A stretch of DNA of 64,000 bases from Cupriavidus sp. P-10. GTDB lineage: Bacteria; Pseudomonadota; Gammaproteobacteria; Burkholderiales; Burkholderiaceae. How positions within the stretch are numbered: position 1 is the first letter of the stretch; each line of letters opens with the position of its first letter. The notes below the pieces were generated by a model. That model was given only the letters and a program-made list of their open reading frames with translations. It had not been told where the DNA came from and searched no databases. Shown here one piece after another: positions 62,998 through 64,000 of the stretch. The position numbers were made by a program, and so were the translations under genes. The DNA lies in the NCBI RefSeq assembly GCF_003402535.2, contig NZ_AP025170.1:930001-994000 (forward strand). Direction: 5' to 3'.

Positions 62998-64000
62998 ATG
63001 GCAGATATCAAGAATTACACCCTGAACTTCGGCCCGCAGCACCCGGCCGCGCACGGCGTGCTGCGCCTGGTGCTCGAGCTGGACGGCGAAGTCATCCAAC
63101 GCGCCGACCCGCATATCGGCCTGCTGCACCGTGCCACCGAAAAGCTGGCTGAACAGAAGTCCTGGATCCAGAACGTGCCCTACATGGACCGTCTCGACTA
63201 CGTGTCGATGATGTCCAACGAGCACGCCTACGTGATGGCGATCGAGCGCCTGCTGGGCCTGGAAGTGCCGGTCCGCGCGCAGTACATCCGCGTGATGTTC
63301 GACGAAATCACCCGCATCATGAACCACTTGATGTGGATCGGTGCGCACGCACTCGACGTGGGCGCGATGGCGGTGTTCCTGTACGCCTTCCGCGAGCGCG
63401 AAGACCTGTTCGACATGTACGAGGCGGTGTCGGGCGCGCGCATGCACGCGGCCTACTATCGGCCGGGCGGCGTCTACCGCGACCTGCCTGACACGATGCC
63501 GCAATATCGTGCCTCGAAGATCCACAACGAGCGTGCCATCAAGGTGATGAACGAAGCGCGTTCGGGCTCGCTGCTGGACTTCATCGAGGATTTCACCAAC
63601 CGTTTCCCGAAGTACGTCGACGAGTACGAGACGCTGCTGACCGACAACCGGATCTGGAAGCAGCGCCTCGTGGACATCGGCGTGGTCAGTCCGGAACGTG
63701 CGCTGCAGATGGGCTTTACCGGCCCGATGTTGCGTGGCTCGGGCATCGAGTGGGACCTGCGCAAGAAGCAGCCGTACGAGGTGTACGACAAGATGGACTT
63801 CGACGTGCCGGTGGGTGTGGGTGGCGACTGCTACGCGCGCTACCTGGTGCGCGTGGAAGAGATGCGCCAGTCCAACCGCATCATCAAGCAGTGCATCGAA
63901 TGGCTGCGCCGCAACCCGGGCCCGGTGATCACCGATAACCACAAGGTGGCGCCGCCCTCGCGCGTGGACATGAAGTCCAACATGGAAGAACTGATCCACC
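62998..64000 (+). CDS. nuoD: NADH-quinone oxidoreductase subunit D, 3' end outside the window
   Basis: Peripheral-arm subunit (49 kDa type) forming the quinone-binding pocket with NuoB. The 334 codons present begin [24 protein letters not shown] (the quinone-site His loop), followed by [30 protein letters not shown] and [14 protein letters not shown]; about 80 residues of the usual 417 are missing beyond the window edge. It starts 9 bp after nuoC. Confidence 0.98.
   Translation, partial: MADIKNYTLNFGPQHPAAHGVLRLVLELDGEVIQRADPHIGLLHRATEKLAEQKSWIQNVPYMDRLDYVSMMSNEHAYVMAIERLLGLEVPVRAQYIRVMFDEITRIMNHLMWIGAHALDVGAMAVFLYAFREREDLFDMYEAVSGARMHAAYYRPGGVYRDLPDTMPQYRASKIHNERAIKVMNEARSGSLLDFIEDFTNRFPKYVDEYETLLTDNRIWKQRLVDIGVVSPERALQMGFTGPMLRGSGIEWDLRKKQPYEVYDKMDFDVPVGVGGDCYARYLVRVEEMRQSNRIIKQCIEWLRRNPGPVITDNHKVAPPSRVDMKSNMEELIH

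Overview
The window reads as a contiguous piece of the main chromosome of a betaproteobacterium of the Burkholderiaceae, most likely Cupriavidus (Ralstonia eutropha group). The grounds are the high G+C with uniform codon use, a Burkholderiales-type trimeric porin, and protein families typical of that order (DUF3106, DUF3619, the XdhA/XdhB/XdhC set, PuuD-type urate oxidation). The order ilvBNC - psd - pssA - leuA - rpsO - pnp - tpiA - secG - tRNA-Leu - nuoABCD also fits. The species call is inference. No phage, insertion sequence, CRISPR array or integrated island is visible; this is core and niche-adaptive metabolism.

Layout. 1-9.2 kb: tail of a flavin oxidase, a PPK2 polyphosphate kinase, tRNA-Thr(CGU), fructose-1,6-bisphosphatase, aminopeptidase N, a DUF4136 lipoprotein and MaeB malic enzyme. 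9.2-10.8 kb: a small Cys-rich protein and a porin. 11-17 kb: a divergent urate-catabolism unit. uraD, puuE, an NCS2 permease and a GntR regulator lie on the minus strand, hiuH and puuD on the plus strand, and repeated TTGT-NN-ACAA operators sit between. 17-21 kb: an HD-GYP sensor protein, then a GDT1-family manganese exporter behind a yybP-ykoY (Mn2+) riboswitch. 21-31 kb: fatty acid desaturase, guanine deaminase, adenine deaminase, XdhC, XdhB, XdhA and a divergent LysR regulator. Together the two purine blocks run from adenine and guanine through xanthine and urate to allantoin and allantoate.

31-33 kb: an orphan tungstate-binding protein (TupA) diverges from a ModE-like/PBP-like fusion regulator, with two matching 18-bp palindromes. 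33-39 kb: membrane proteins, a truncated hemoglobin, DUF924, and a TetR-LOG pair. 39-42 kb: a metallophosphoesterase (PlcP-like), a GT4 glycosyltransferase and diacylglycerol kinase in one operon behind four 11-bp-spaced Pho-box heptamers, a probable phosphate-starvation lipid-remodelling cassette. 42-45 kb: an ECF sigma factor operon with overlapping start/stop codons (sigma, DUF3619, DUF3106, RDD, lipase).

45-54 kb: ilvB-ilvN-ilvC, phosphatidylethanolamine synthesis (psd, pssA), a BON/LysM protein, and leuA preceded by a leader peptide whose four leucines are all CTA codons and by an attenuator hairpin. 54-64 kb: an orphan branched-chain-type binding protein, rpsO, pnp with a structured leader, a quinone oxidoreductase, tpiA, secG, tRNA-Leu(GAG) and the start of the complex I operon, cut off inside nuoD.

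Best leads: the Pho-box/PlcP operon, the leu leader, the Tup regulator operators, the Mn riboswitch, and the sigma-DUF3619 operon as a possible undescribed sigma/anti-sigma pair. All were found by reading only; no database search was run.
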